Assembly (NCBI GenBank): GCA_963843455.1
Contig: CAWJKE010000008.1
Coordinates: 1-64,000 of the forward strand
Direction: 5' to 3'
From: CAIQPS01 sp963843455
Lineage (GTDB): Bacteria > Actinomycetota > Thermoleophilia > RBG-16-64-13
Length of the DNA: 64,000 nucleotides
A program made the position numbers and the translations under genes. Positions 1-8,522 of the stretch are shown here, in pieces (positions within the stretch are counted from its first letter, which is position 1; every line of letters starts with the position of its first letter). The notes below the pieces were generated by a model. That model was not told the origin of the DNA. It made no database searches and worked only from the letters and a program-made list of their open reading frames with translations.

Positions 1-59
1 AGGCAAACCCGGGTGTGGGTGGGAAGAATACACCGACTCATTTCCAATCTGCAAGAGAG

Positions 60-88
60 TTGCCATGACTGGATGAAACAGTCATAAT
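60..88 (+). promoter_or_regulatory. Sigma-A type promoter of the NTase operon
   Basis: A -35 hexamer TTGCCA (60-65) and a -10 hexamer CATAAT (83-88) are separated by 17 bases. This predicts a start of transcription near 95 and a leader of about 23 bases. The ribosome binding site GGAGG (108-112) lies 5 bases before the ATG at 118. The promoter is entirely overlapped by the palindromes at 65-107. Confidence 0.6.
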
Positions 89-107
89 GACCACATCAGA
101 TGGTCAT
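65..107. promoter_or_regulatory. Two tandem palindromic operators
   Basis: Two perfect inverted repeats of identical design lie side by side: ATGACTG-N7-CAGTCAT (65-85) and ATGACCA-N7-TGGTCAT (87-107). Each has 7-base arms and a 7-base spacer, and their centres are 22 bases apart, about two helical turns, so two dimers could bind the same DNA face. The first covers the -35/-10 spacer and the second covers the predicted transcription start. This is the expected layout for repression by a cooperative autoregulator, for example the winged-helix protein encoded at 722-1744 (inference). Confidence 0.75.
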
Positions 108-117
108 GGAGGTCGCC

Positions 118-729
118 ATGTTCGATAGCGGTGCTGCGGTAAGAGAGGGTCTCTCCCTTCTGGGGGCTGCCCTTGAGTCGCGGGGAGCGGGGCCCTACGA
201 GATCGTCGTGATCGGCGGAGCGGCGCTGAGTGTGATCGGCATCGGCGTCCGGCCCACCAAGGACGTCGACGTCCTCGCGCTGCGCCAAGCACCCACGGAT
301 CTTTCGGAGCCCATGTTGGTCAAGCACAAGCCGCTGCCTGAACCGTTGTTAGCAGCGGCGGCGACGGTCGCGGACGCACTGGGGCTGAGCGACGACTGGC
401 TAAACCCGGGCCCGGCCGACCTGCTCGATCACGGGCTGCCGGAAGGCTTGGAGTCGCGGCTGACCGCGGAATCCTTCGGCCCGCGGCTGACTATCTGGGT
501 TCCCTCCCGAGAAGATCTCATCTACTTCAAGACCTACGCGGCGGCCGACACCGGGGTCGGCCGCCACACCGAAGACCTGCAGGCCCTGGAGCCATCCTGT
601 GATGAGCTGCTGGCCGGCGCGATCTGGGCCCGGTCTCAGGATCCTTCCGAGGCCTTTCGCGGGATGCTCGTGGGCCTACTTCGTTACTTCCACTGCGAGG
701 CGGCAGCCGAGGAGATCACCCATGGATAG
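118..729 (+). CDS. Nucleotidyltransferase-like protein (DUF6036/AbiEii type)
   Basis: The protein has 203 residues. Near residues 29-55 it shows a GG-A segment followed by TKDVDVL, the G-G...[ST]xDxD signature of the minimal nucleotidyltransferase fold used by AbiEii/MenT toxins and DUF6036 proteins. A second family-like block, REDLIYFKTYAAAD then RHTEDLQAL, lies near residues 128-155. The ATG at 118 is chosen over upstream in-frame ATGs (100, 106) because GGAGG sits 5 bases ahead of it. The stop overlaps the start of the next gene (ATG at 722), indicating translational coupling. In AbiE-type systems such proteins are toxins that modify tRNA or other RNA; whether this one is a toxin or an antitoxin-like NTase cannot be decided here. 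Confidence 0.75.
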   Translation: MFDSGAAVREGLSLLGAALESRGAGPYEIVVIGGAALSVIGIGVRPTKDVDVLALRQAPTDLSEPMLVKHKPLPEPLLAAAATVADALGLSDDWLNPGPADLLDHGLPEGLESRLTAESFGPRLTIWVPSREDLIYFKTYAAADTGVGRHTEDLQALEPSCDELLAGAIWARSQDPSEAFRGMLVGLLRYFHCEAAAEEITHG

Positions 730-1744
730 GATTGCTCCACTGCGAGAGAACCTGAGCCAAGCGACGCTAGAGTTAGCTTGGCGACAATGGAGTGCCGCAG
801 GCCTTGCAGGAACGCAAGACAGCTCCCGGTCTCTCCTCGACCCGGAGGCGCTGCTGGTCGCGTCGATGACTCTCGGGCGCCATGATGCGCGCTTGTTCGA
901 TGAGGTTCTGGATTGGCTGGTCAAGAATGCGTCTCTCCTGGATCTGGCCCGCTTGAGGCGGATCGCCCGTCGCGGCACTCCTAGCGAGCGAAGTCTTCTT
1001 GCGGTCGCCGCTCGGATTGCTGCGGAGCGCGGGGGTGGGGCGAACTTCGGCCGTCTGCTGCCGAGCGATCTTGAAGAGATCGAGGGGGAGCCCAGCGGAG
1101 TTAAGGAGGATCTTTTCTTCTCCCAGAAAGGACAGGAAGCGAGGTGGACGGAACGCGACCCCACGTTCGCGGCGGCCGGTTTCCTGCGGTCGCCCGTAGA
1201 CCTCCGTGGGCTGTCCAGCCGGCCTAAGGCGACGAATCCGGCGTGCTTACGCTTCCAGGCGCGGGCGCTTGTCGGTCAGGGTTCGCGGGCCGAGGTGCTC
1301 ACCTATCTGATAACGCACGATTGGACACACGGCAGACTTGTCGCAGAAAGGACTGCGTACGGGCAGGCTTCTGTCGCATCATACCTCGCCTCGCTTCAAG
1401 AGGCAGGGCTGGCGGATCGGCGAGAGGAGGGCAAGAAAGCGCTCTATCGGTTGAACGACGAGCTCCGGGACGCTTTTCCAACGCGCCCACTGTTTGTCGA
1501 CTGGATCCGGGTGTGGCCGGCCCTTGCCGAACTGCTCGAGGCGCTGCGGCCTGCGCAGCTGTCTGGGGAGGCGATGTGGCTCCGTCTGGCTGAATCACTC
1601 AGGACGCAGGAGCCCGCACTACGGGCGGAAGGATTCGAAGTCGAGATCGGCGACCTACGCGGATGGGCCCGGCAGGGCCCGAATGTCCTCGTCGACGCCG
1701 TCGAGCGGGTGACCGCGAAGGCGGCGGAGTTGGCCGGCTCATGA
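722..1744 (+). CDS. Winged-helix DNA-binding protein, putative autoregulator
   Basis: The protein has 340 residues and its ATG overlaps the stop of the upstream NTase gene. Around residues 190-250 the segment RAEVLTYLITHDWTHG ... VASYLASLQEAGLADRR ... KALYRLNDEL has the helix-turn-helix plus wing pattern of ArsR/MarR-like winged helices. The rest is not recognised; the N-terminal 150 residues look alpha-helical. It is followed by the deoxyribosyltransferase-like gene through an ATGA overlap (1741-1744). By analogy with AbiEi, whose winged helix binds paired inverted repeats in its own promoter, this is the best candidate to bind the operators at 65-107 (inference). The gene order, NTase first, is opposite to classical abiEi-abiEii. 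Confidence 0.6.
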   Translation: MDRIAPLRENLSQATLELAWRQWSAAGLAGTQDSSRSLLDPEALLVASMTLGRHDARLFDEVLDWLVKNASLLDLARLRRIARRGTPSERSLLAVAARIAAERGGGANFGRLLPSDLEEIEGEPSGVKEDLFFSQKGQEARWTERDPTFAAAGFLRSPVDLRGLSSRPKATNPACLRFQARALVGQGSRAEVLTYLITHDWTHGRLVAERTAYGQASVASYLASLQEAGLADRREEGKKALYRLNDELRDAFPTRPLFVDWIRVWPALAELLEALRPAQLSGEAMWLRLAESLRTQEPALRAEGFEVEIGDLRGWARQGPNVLVDAVERVTAKAAELAGS

Positions 1745-3040
1745 CCCGCCTGAGAATCTATCTGGCCGGCCCCATCCGCGGCTGCAACGAGGAGCAGCGC
1801 ATCTGGTGGCGAGGCGAGGTGAAGCAGCTCCTCAAGAAGGACTTCGACTTCGAGGATCCCACCGAGTGGGCGGATGACTTCGTCGTCTCCCGAGAGATCG
1901 CCAAGCTGGAGGCCTGCGACATCCTGTTGGCCAACATGTGGAAAGAGTCCATCGGCACCACGCTCGGCGTCGTGCGGGCCCGCCACCAGGGCAAGCCGGT
2001 GGTGCTCATCGATCCCAACCGCATCCACAACGCCATCCTCAGCGGGCTGGTGGCTCCGGAGACGCACGTCCACAGCATCGAGGAAGCCTGCAAGCGCCTG
2101 CGCGAGCTGGCCGCCGAGTTCAACCACCCGTTCATGGTGCGCAAGAGGGATGGCTCCGAGCAGGCCTTTTCCACCAAGAAGGTGGTCCAGTCGGTATCGC
2201 TCGCCGCCGCGGCCGCCGGGGTGACCGACGCCGCCCTCGAGGAGCAGATCTCCGGCCCGGTGATAGTCCGCCTGCGCCGGGAAGGTGGCCGGCACGGATT
2301 GCTCCAGACGAGCGAGGTCCGCCAGGCCCTTTTCGAGCGGCTGGGTTGGATGAGCGCCGACCCCGGACAGCCGATAGAGATCCGCACCCGGACTCAGGCC
2401 ATCCTGGACGCTTGGGAGAAGCGGGAGGCGCGGAAGGAGGCGGAGCGGCTGGCGATAGACCTGGAGAAGGCCGTCGCCGAGTTGACCGCCGAGCGGGACG
2501 CGCTACTGAAGGAACTGGATGCCCGTGACGCCCGTATCCGAGAGCTGGAACGTAACCCTCCGGCTGAGGTGGAGTCTCCTCCCAGCCGATCTGCCCGCGG
2601 CGCTCCGACGAGCCGAGAGGGAGTTCGCCGGCAGCCTCGTCGTCCACACCCGCGCCCTGGAGAGCGCCCAGAAGTCCCCCTACAAAGACGTGGACCGCGC
2701 CTGGCAGGCCCTTCATCTTCTCGGTCGCTGCGCCGCGGAGCGCCGGGCGGCGATAATGGCCGGCGACCGGGTGACGAGCCCGAGCCAGTGGTTCAAGGAC
2801 CACAAGGACGAGGCCCCCTGGCTGGAGTATGCGGCCAAGGAGAGCCAGATAACCGGCACCATGTACAAGGAAGAGCGCACCGTCACCCACGAGGGCGCCC
2901 CGCTGTTTGCCGAGCAGCATCTCTGCGTCGGCGACTCGTTCGACCCGCAGTATTGCCTGCGGATCCACTTCGCGCCGCATGAGGATGCGTTTGTGGTGGC
3001 GCATTGTGGGAGGCATCTTAGGAATACCAAGAGCGGGTAG
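1741..3040 (+). CDS. Deoxyribosyltransferase-like/ATP-cone/coiled-coil protein, frameshifted
   Basis: The ATG at 1741 overlaps the previous stop. Residues 1-128 (IYLAGPI ... VVLIDPNRI) resemble nucleoside 2-deoxyribosyltransferases. The usual catalytic Glu of the GTxxE motif appears replaced: the sequence reads GTTLGVV. Residues about 130-225 (VRKRDGSEQAFSTKKV) match an ATP-cone, a nucleotide-sensing domain best known from ribonucleotide reductases and NrdR. A charged coiled coil follows (about 235-280). Coding then continues in the +1 frame from about 2585 (for example CCC, skip A2584, GCC) to the stop at 3040. The C-terminal part (DVDRAWQALHLLGRCAAERR ... RIHFAPHEDAFVVAHCGRHL) is unrecognised. 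The shift may be a sequencing insertion, a real mutation or programmed. Together with the two genes before it this forms a three-gene operon with the look of a nucleotide-linked defence system. Confidence 0.6.
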
Positions 3041-3300
3041 GGGGCGAGAAACTCGCGGCGTCGCTAGGACCGGCGCGGATCTCGGGCCGGGGGTGGCGGC
3101 GGTTCTCGAGACGCCGCGTGGGCAACGGGCTGAGTCGAGGGTCCGGATCTAAAGGTCTTCCCTGATGACGCACTAGCCTACAGAATCGAAGCGGTTAAAC
3201 GCGTTCGCAGATCCTGATCTTTCGCCGCCAAAGCCAACGTTGTAGGATGGCCCGTGGTCGCCGTAACTGGCAGGGCTGCAACGGAGGGAGTGGCCGCGGC

Positions 3301-6063
3301 ATGAAGGCTTCCAACACGGAGTTCAATCCCGATCTTCGGTTGGGCGAGGCACTCACTAATGAGGAGCTTAGTCGGCGTTTTCAGTGCAGTACTTATGGCG
3401 GCATGCGGCGATCCCACCGCACGAATACTCTCGTGCTGATTTCCAAAGGCTCTGGTGGAACCTATTTTGACCGGTGGGAGGGAGAGACCTTCCACTACAC
3501 CGGCATGGGGCTGACGGGCGACCAGAGGCTAAACGCCTCCCAAAACAAGACTCTTGCTGAGTCTGATACAAACGGTGTGGCGGTCTTTCTTTTTGAGAAC
3601 CCTGAACCCAACCGTTACCTCTATCTTGGGCGGGTCGGCCTGGCAATGGCTCCCTACCCCGAGCGCCAACCTGATCGGGACGGAAACAAGAGACAGGTGT
3701 GGGTCTTTCCTCTTGTAGCGAGGGCTTCGGCCCCCGGGGAGCCCCTATCGGGCCCCTTTGAAGGGCAGCCGGCGAGAGAACGCCCCTTCCCGGGTGAACG
3801 GAAGCCGCGGGGTGGACCAGTCGCTGGGCGGGCCATCGGGCTGACCAAGATGAGCGACAAGTTCGAAGATGATTTCGGGGAACTTCAACCTGCTCCCGGG
3901 GAAGCGCTCATAGGTCAGAAGGCGAGGCTTGAGCACGTTGAGTCGGGCCAGCAAGCCACTTTCGAGATCGTGCGCGACGCCCCAGATCCAGCAGCAAGGA
4001 AGATCACGCTGGAATCGCCTATCGCCAAGGAGTTGCTGAAGGCAGGCGGGCTGGCGGCTTCCGAGGGGGCGCTCATCACGATACAGGGAAGGCCTCTGTA
4101 TCGATTGCTGGGATTCGTGCATGAGTGCGCACAGCCTCTCCTGGATCGCCCGTCCGACCCCGAGGTGGCGGGAGTCAAAAGGTACGTCGAAGCGATACCG
4201 AGTGAGGTGGTCGACTCGTCGTGCGGCTGGTTTGGCACGATTCCCGAGTTTCTCGCGCTCAGTCAGAGCGACCTCCTTGGGGCTCTCCGAGCCCGTCACC
4301 TCAAGATCATGGGAATGCAGCCTGACGGCGGACAAATGGAGGCCTGGCGAGGAGAGTTCGAGATTCTTCAGTCCGCACTCTCAAGCATTCTGGCGTCCGC
4401 CCCTCGGGCCGTTCGCTGGGTACTCGTCTTCGAATACGAGCTACCTCGGGAGCGCGGTCGCCGTCCGGACGTCGTCATTCTGACCGGCTCGCAGGTGCTC
4501 GTACTCGAATTCAAAGAGACCGAGAAGCTTTTGCGCGCCTACGTTGACCAGGTGGATGCCTACGCGCGAGATCTTCGCCACTACCACGCAGCCACGCACG
4601 ACAAACTGGTTGATTCAGTTCTCGTGTTGACGCGAGGCACCGATGAGCATCGGAAGGTTGGGGAAATCACCCTGACAAACGCCGCCGGCGTACAGGGTGT
4701 GATCGCGGAGCTTGAGCGGCGGGCTCCCGATGAACCGGTTGATGGCCAAGCGTGGATAGACGCCGACTACTCGCCTCTTCCCTCGCTCGTCACTGCTGCT
4801 CGCCGGATCTTCGAGCATGAGCCGCTCCCGCAAATCAGGAAAGCCCAAAGCGCGGGCATTCCTGACACGATCGCTAAGCTTGTCAGCGCCGCCAATGAGG
4901 CCCGCGACGCCCAGGAATTGCACCTAGCCCTCATTACCGGCGTACCAGGATCCGGAAAGACTCTGGTTGGGCTCCAGTTCGTCTACGAGAACTACTTCGG
5001 CGACACCGGAAGCAAGCGCTCTGCGGTCTTTCTTTCCGGCAACGGTCCTCTGGTGGATGTTCTTCAGTACGCACTGAGGAGCAAGGTGTTCGTTCAGGAT
5101 GTCCACGGATTTCTCAAACAGTATGGCGGAGAGACCGGGCGCATTCCGGAAGAGCATGTGTGGGTGTACGACGAGGCCCAACGGGCCTGGGATGCTGAGC
5201 GGGTGAGGGAGAAGCGCGGACATGATCACTCCGAACCTGAGGACTTCTTGCTCATCGGCTCTCGCAAACGCTCGTGGGGATTGATGGTCGGGTTGATCGG
5301 CGAGGGGCAGGAGATCTACCTAGGCGAGGAAGCGGGTCTCGGGCAGTGGAACGACGCCGTGCGCGTCAATCCCGAACGCTGGACGGTGCACTGCCCGGCC
5401 AAGATCGCGGGCGTCTTCTCGGCGGCAGCCCGGCTGGACGTGGCCGAGTCGCTGAACCTTGACGTGTCCCTGCGTTCTCATATTGCGGAGGATGTCCAGA
5501 GTTGGGTGCAGAACGTGCTGGACGGAAATTTGGAGGAGGCCGCCCCACTTTGCCGACGAATGGAGAGACAGGGATACAGGCTCTACGTAACGCGAGAACT
5601 TACTCGCGCAACGCGGTACGTTCGCGAGCGATACCGCACCGAGGAAGACAAGCGGTATGGATTCCTTGGATCGTCCAAGGGGCGGCTAAGTGACTTCGGT
5701 ATCCCTACTGACTTCTACAGCACGCAGCGAATGAAGGTTGGCCCCTGGTACTACGATCCACCGGAATCGACCGGGTCATGCTGCCAACTTAACTCGGCGG
5801 CGACCGAGTTCCAGTGCCAAGGGCTTGAACTGGACCTTCCTGTCGTGGGCTGGGGCGTCGACCTTCACTGGAACGGTGGGGCCTGGCAGAGTCCTCTGCA
5901 GAAGCGGTCCCACGCGAGAGACCCCCACATGTTGAGGCTGAATAGCTACCGAGTGCTGCTGACGCGAGGGCGGGATGGATCAGTGCTCTATGTGCCAGAT
6001 GGCGGCTCCGCGTTCGATGCGGACTACGAAGCACTGGTTCGGGCGGGCGCGACGAACCTCTGA
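3301..6063 (+). CDS. SRA-like/Gre-C/PD-(D/E)XK/DUF2075 helicase fusion, putative type IV restriction enzyme
   Basis: The protein has 920 residues from the ATG at 3301, which is preceded by GGAGGGAG; an upstream ATG at 3247 lacks a ribosome binding site. Residues about 1-130 (TYFDRWEGETFHYTGMGLTG, then FLFE) resemble SRA/PUA-like modified-base readers of McrA-type nucleases. Residues about 190-280 (IGQKARLEHVESGQQATF ... ITLESPIAKELLKAG) look like the FKBP-like C-terminal domain of GreA/GreB. Near 380-410, RRPDVVIL ... VLEFKE supplies the D and ExK of a PD-(D/E)XK nuclease. From about 540 the DUF2075 SF1 helicase begins: Walker A GVPGSGKT (about 547), Walker B VWVYDEAQ (about 622), ATEFQCQGLELD and RVLLTRGRDG near the end. 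Predicted role: recognise modified or foreign nucleic acid and cleave it in an ATP-dependent way. The domain order is an inference from motifs; the helicase part is the surest. Confidence 0.75.
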   Translation: MKASNTEFNPDLRLGEALTNEELSRRFQCSTYGGMRRSHRTNTLVLISKGSGGTYFDRWEGETFHYTGMGLTGDQRLNASQNKTLAESDTNGVAVFLFENPEPNRYLYLGRVGLAMAPYPERQPDRDGNKRQVWVFPLVARASAPGEPLSGPFEGQPARERPFPGERKPRGGPVAGRAIGLTKMSDKFEDDFGELQPAPGEALIGQKARLEHVESGQQATFEIVRDAPDPAARKITLESPIAKELLKAGGLAASEGALITIQGRPLYRLLGFVHECAQPLLDRPSDPEVAGVKRYVEAIPSEVVDSSCGWFGTIPEFLALSQSDLLGALRARHLKIMGMQPDGGQMEAWRGEFEILQSALSSILASAPRAVRWVLVFEYELPRERGRRPDVVILTGSQVLVLEFKETEKLLRAYVDQVDAYARDLRHYHAATHDKLVDSVLVLTRGTDEHRKVGEITLTNAAGVQGVIAELERRAPDEPVDGQAWIDADYSPLPSLVTAARRIFEHEPLPQIRKAQSAGIPDTIAKLVSAANEARDAQELHLALITGVPGSGKTLVGLQFVYENYFGDTGSKRSAVFLSGNGPLVDVLQYALRSKVFVQDVHGFLKQYGGETGRIPEEHVWVYDEAQRAWDAERVREKRGHDHSEPEDFLLIGSRKRSWGLMVGLIGEGQEIYLGEEAGLGQWNDAVRVNPERWTVHCPAKIAGVFSAAARLDVAESLNLDVSLRSHIAEDVQSWVQNVLDGNLEEAAPLCRRMERQGYRLYVTRELTRATRYVRERYRTEEDKRYGFLGSSKGRLSDFGIPTDFYSTQRMKVGPWYYDPPESTGSCCQLNSAATEFQCQGLELDLPVVGWGVDLHWNGGAWQSPLQKRSHARDPHMLRLNSYRVLLTRGRDGSVLYVPDGGSAFDADYEALVRAGATNL

Positions 6064-6211
6064 TCTGGAAGGCCACGGGCCCCCGCGACTAATTTCCCCC
6101 CTTCCCGGGCACAGCCTCCACTGAAGACCTTAAGAAGAGCGACGCCCCATCTGCGGCCCATCCCGCACGGCGCCAATCCCCCCGGGTCATGACAAAGAAG
6201 GAGGCCCCCCA

Positions 6212-7066
6212 ATGACCACCATCCTGGAACACGAAGCCAAACAAGTGAACGCCGCCAACGCCTCCGGACGCCCCCCGGTGGTGTTCATCCACGGCCTGTG
6301 GCTGCTGCCCTCCAGTTGGGACCGGTGGGCCGAGGTCTTCGAGGAGGCGGGCTACGCCGCGCTCACTCCCGGCTGGCCGGACGAGCCGGAGACGGTGGAC
6401 GAAGCGAACGCCGAGCCGGAAGTGTACGCCCATGTGACCATCGAGCAGGTGGCCGACCACTTCGCGGACATCATCGCCAACCTGGACCAGAAGCCGGCGG
6501 TCATCGGCCACTCGATGGGAGGGCTGATCACCCAGATAATCGCTGGACGGGGACTTGCCGCTGTGTCGGTGGCCATCGATCCCGCGCCGTTCCGCGGGGT
6601 GCTGCCACTGCCCATCTCGGCGCTCAAGTCGGCGTCGCCCGTGCTCGGTCATCCGGGGAATCGTAACCGGGCGGTGCCGCTCACCTACGAGCAGTTCCGC
6701 TACGCCTTCGGCAACGCCGTGAGCGAGGGCGAGGCGCAGGTGCTCTACGAGGAGTTCGCCGTGCCGGCGGCAGGCCGTCCCCTCTTCCAGGCGGCGACTG
6801 CGAACTTGAATCCCTGGACCGAGGCCAAGGTCGATACCGACGACCCCCATCGCGGGCCGCTGCTGCTGATCTCGGGGGAAAAGGATCACACCGTCCCCCC
6901 GGTGCTCGTCGACGCCTCGTTCAAGAAACAGAAGGACAACAAAGCCGTCACGGAGATAGTCCACATGGCCGGTCGGGGTCACGCGCTGACCATCGACAGC
7001 GGATGGCGGGAAGTGGCCGATACGGCGCTGGGATTTGTCGGGCGGTTCCTCACGCCGCGGGAGTAA
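6212..7066 (+). CDS. Alpha/beta hydrolase
   Basis: The protein has 284 residues with a strong ribosome binding site (GGAGG) before the ATG. It carries the oxyanion segment FIHGLW (about 24-29), the nucleophile elbow GHSMGG (Ser about 99), an acidic residue in GEKDHTVPP and the catalytic His in GRGHALT near the C-terminus, so the Ser-Asp-His triad is complete. It is cytoplasmic, with no signal peptide. The family includes carboxylesterases and lipase-like enzymes; the substrate cannot be told. It is separated by about 150 bases from the upstream restriction-like gene and is probably transcribed on its own. Confidence 0.85.
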   Translation: MTTILEHEAKQVNAANASGRPPVVFIHGLWLLPSSWDRWAEVFEEAGYAALTPGWPDEPETVDEANAEPEVYAHVTIEQVADHFADIIANLDQKPAVIGHSMGGLITQIIAGRGLAAVSVAIDPAPFRGVLPLPISALKSASPVLGHPGNRNRAVPLTYEQFRYAFGNAVSEGEAQVLYEEFAVPAAGRPLFQAATANLNPWTEAKVDTDDPHRGPLLLISGEKDHTVPPVLVDASFKKQKDNKAVTEIVHMAGRGHALTIDSGWREVADTALGFVGRFLTPRE

Positions 7067-7150
7067 ACGGGAGCGAGGCTCGCCAATCCCCATCCTTCGT
7101 CCGATTCGCGCGCCATCTTTTGCCGGCGACACTAGTCGAATGCCGCCCGG

Positions 7151-7179
7151 TTGACGGAGACGGTGCTTGACTATAAAAT
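7151..7179 (+). promoter_or_regulatory. Promoter close to the start codon, possible leaderless mRNA
   Basis: TTGACG (7151-7156) is followed by TATAAAAT (7172-7179). Reading TAAAAT (7174-7179) as the -10 gives a 17-base spacer; reading TATAAA (7172-7177) gives 15. In either case the transcript would begin at or within a few bases of the ATG at 7183, and no Shine-Dalgarno sequence precedes that ATG. This suggests a leaderless message, which is common in actinobacteria. Confidence 0.5.
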
Positions 7180-7182
7180 CAT

Positions 7183-7809
7183 ATGACTAATAGGTGGGAG
7201 CGAGGATGGCTCTACTCCGGCTTGAGTGCGGCGGAGCCAGGGTGGTCAGCTGTCCAGGCCGGAAGGAGTGACATTCTGAACACATCCGAGATCTGCATTG
7301 ATGCCGGCCGCCTTGGCTCGCAGCCCGACCGTGTGCTCGTGGCGAGGTTCTGCGCTCTCGACTCCATCCTCTGGATCCAGTTCGGGGACGGACTTGAAAG
7401 GGCCGTCCGGTGGACCGATCTGCCTTTCGCGCGGCAACTCGGGTTGGTCCCGGTCGCCGCGTCGGCAGGGTTTGGCGGGGACTCCATTGTGCTGGCCGAT
7501 GCGGCTGGTACCGAGATTACCGTGAGCGCAAGCAGCCTCCGGGCGTCCCTTGACGAGCAGTATCGCTCCAAGCTGGAATCTGAAGACGATAGCGAACGCA
7601 AGATCGTGGGGGCCAGGATACGCGCAGCACGGGAGAGCGCGAGTCTCAGTCAACAGGAATTGTCGCGCCGGAGCGGCATAGCCCAAGAATCGTTGAGCAG
7701 GATAGAGACGGGTCGCCGCGATCCGCGGCTAGGCACGCTTCGGAGGCTGGCCAAGGGCTTGGGCCTGTCGCTCGATCAACTCATGGAGCGCCTGTCGGCG
7801 ACTATTTGA
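7183..7809 (+). CDS. XRE-family helix-turn-helix regulator with N-terminal DUF2442-like domain
   Basis: The protein has 208 residues. The C-terminal 65 residues (VGARIRAARESASLSQQELS ... SGIAQESLSRIETGRRDP ... LAKGLGLSLDQL) form a classical XRE/Cro HTH. The N-terminal half (VLVARFCALDSILWIQFGDG ... RAVRWTDLPF) resembles DUF2442-like small domains that accompany toxin-antitoxin regulators. No partner toxin gene is adjacent: the next gene is an ECF sigma factor about 160 bases downstream. It may be an orphan antitoxin-like regulator. The promoter is described at 7151-7179. Confidence 0.75.
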   Translation: MTNRWERGWLYSGLSAAEPGWSAVQAGRSDILNTSEICIDAGRLGSQPDRVLVARFCALDSILWIQFGDGLERAVRWTDLPFARQLGLVPVAASAGFGGDSIVLADAAGTEITVSASSLRASLDEQYRSKLESEDDSERKIVGARIRAARESASLSQQELSRRSGIAQESLSRIETGRRDPRLGTLRRLAKGLGLSLDQLMERLSATI

Positions 7810-7966
7810 TCGGCCCCTCGCGCGAGCGCGCTGGCTGCAGCGGCCGAGCGGGTAGGAATGGACGGAGTGACAGGGGCACTCGCCACCGTAGCCGGCCTCC
7901 TGCTCCAGTGAACTTTCCGCCCGTCACCGGTGTACCGTGTCCAAAGAAACCCCCACAGGAGCCGCC

Positions 7967-8521
7967 GTGGACGAGGTCCTCATACGCCGGGCCCAGGCCG
8001 GAGACGAAGAAGCCTTCGGGCTGTTGTTCGAGGAGTACAAGAACCTCGTCTACCGGACCACGTACCTGACCTTGGGTACGGCAGCGGACGCCGAGGACAT
8101 TCTTCAAGAAGTCTTTCTCCAGGTGCATCGCTCGCTCGACAGCTACGATCCGGCTCGCGGCGCCTTCAGCACGTGGCTCTACCGGGTCACCGTCAACCGC
8201 TGTCTCAACTGGCGCAGGGGCCGCAGGCAGACGGAGAGTCTGGACGACGTCGCTGCCGGCGAGGTCGTGAACATCCGCTCCCACGCCGACTGCTACGAGG
8301 AAGACGACTCGGTGCGCCGCGCCCTCGACAGACTCAGCAGAAAGCTCCGGGTCGTAGTGATACTGCGCCACTACTGGGATCTCTCATACGCCGAGATAGC
8401 CGAGATCATGGATCTTCCTCTGGGGACCGTCAAATCCCGCCTGAACCTGGCCATGAACCAGATGCGTGACGATCTGGAGTCCGATTCCCCCTGCACAGCC
8501 CGCACCGTAACGGAGGCGTGA
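7967..8521 (+). CDS. ECF-type RNA polymerase sigma factor
   Basis: The protein has 184 residues. Region 2 is clear (AFGLLFEEYKNLVYRTTYL, AEDILQEVFLQVHR, FSTWLYRVTVNRCLN) and region 4 is clear (LSRKLRVVVILRHYWDLSYA, then EIAEIMDLPLGTVKSRL). The GTG at 7967 is chosen because AGGAG (7957-7961) lies 5 bases upstream; an upstream GTG at 7937 would add 10 residues. It is followed after one base by the anti-sigma gene, so the two form a sigma/anti-sigma unit that responds to an envelope signal (inference). Confidence 0.9.
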   Translation: MDEVLIRRAQAGDEEAFGLLFEEYKNLVYRTTYLTLGTAADAEDILQEVFLQVHRSLDSYDPARGAFSTWLYRVTVNRCLNWRRGRRQTESLDDVAAGEVVNIRSHADCYEEDDSVRRALDRLSRKLRVVVILRHYWDLSYAEIAEIMDLPLGTVKSRLNLAMNQMRDDLESDSPCTARTVTEA

Positions 8522-8522
8522 G

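Noticed and set aside
3041..3300. Possible small gene or regulatory RNA between the deoxyribosyltransferase-like and restriction-like genes
   Set aside because: Only a 5-base-pair stem (GCGAG-AAA-CTCGC) and no open frame with protein-like composition or ribosome binding site.
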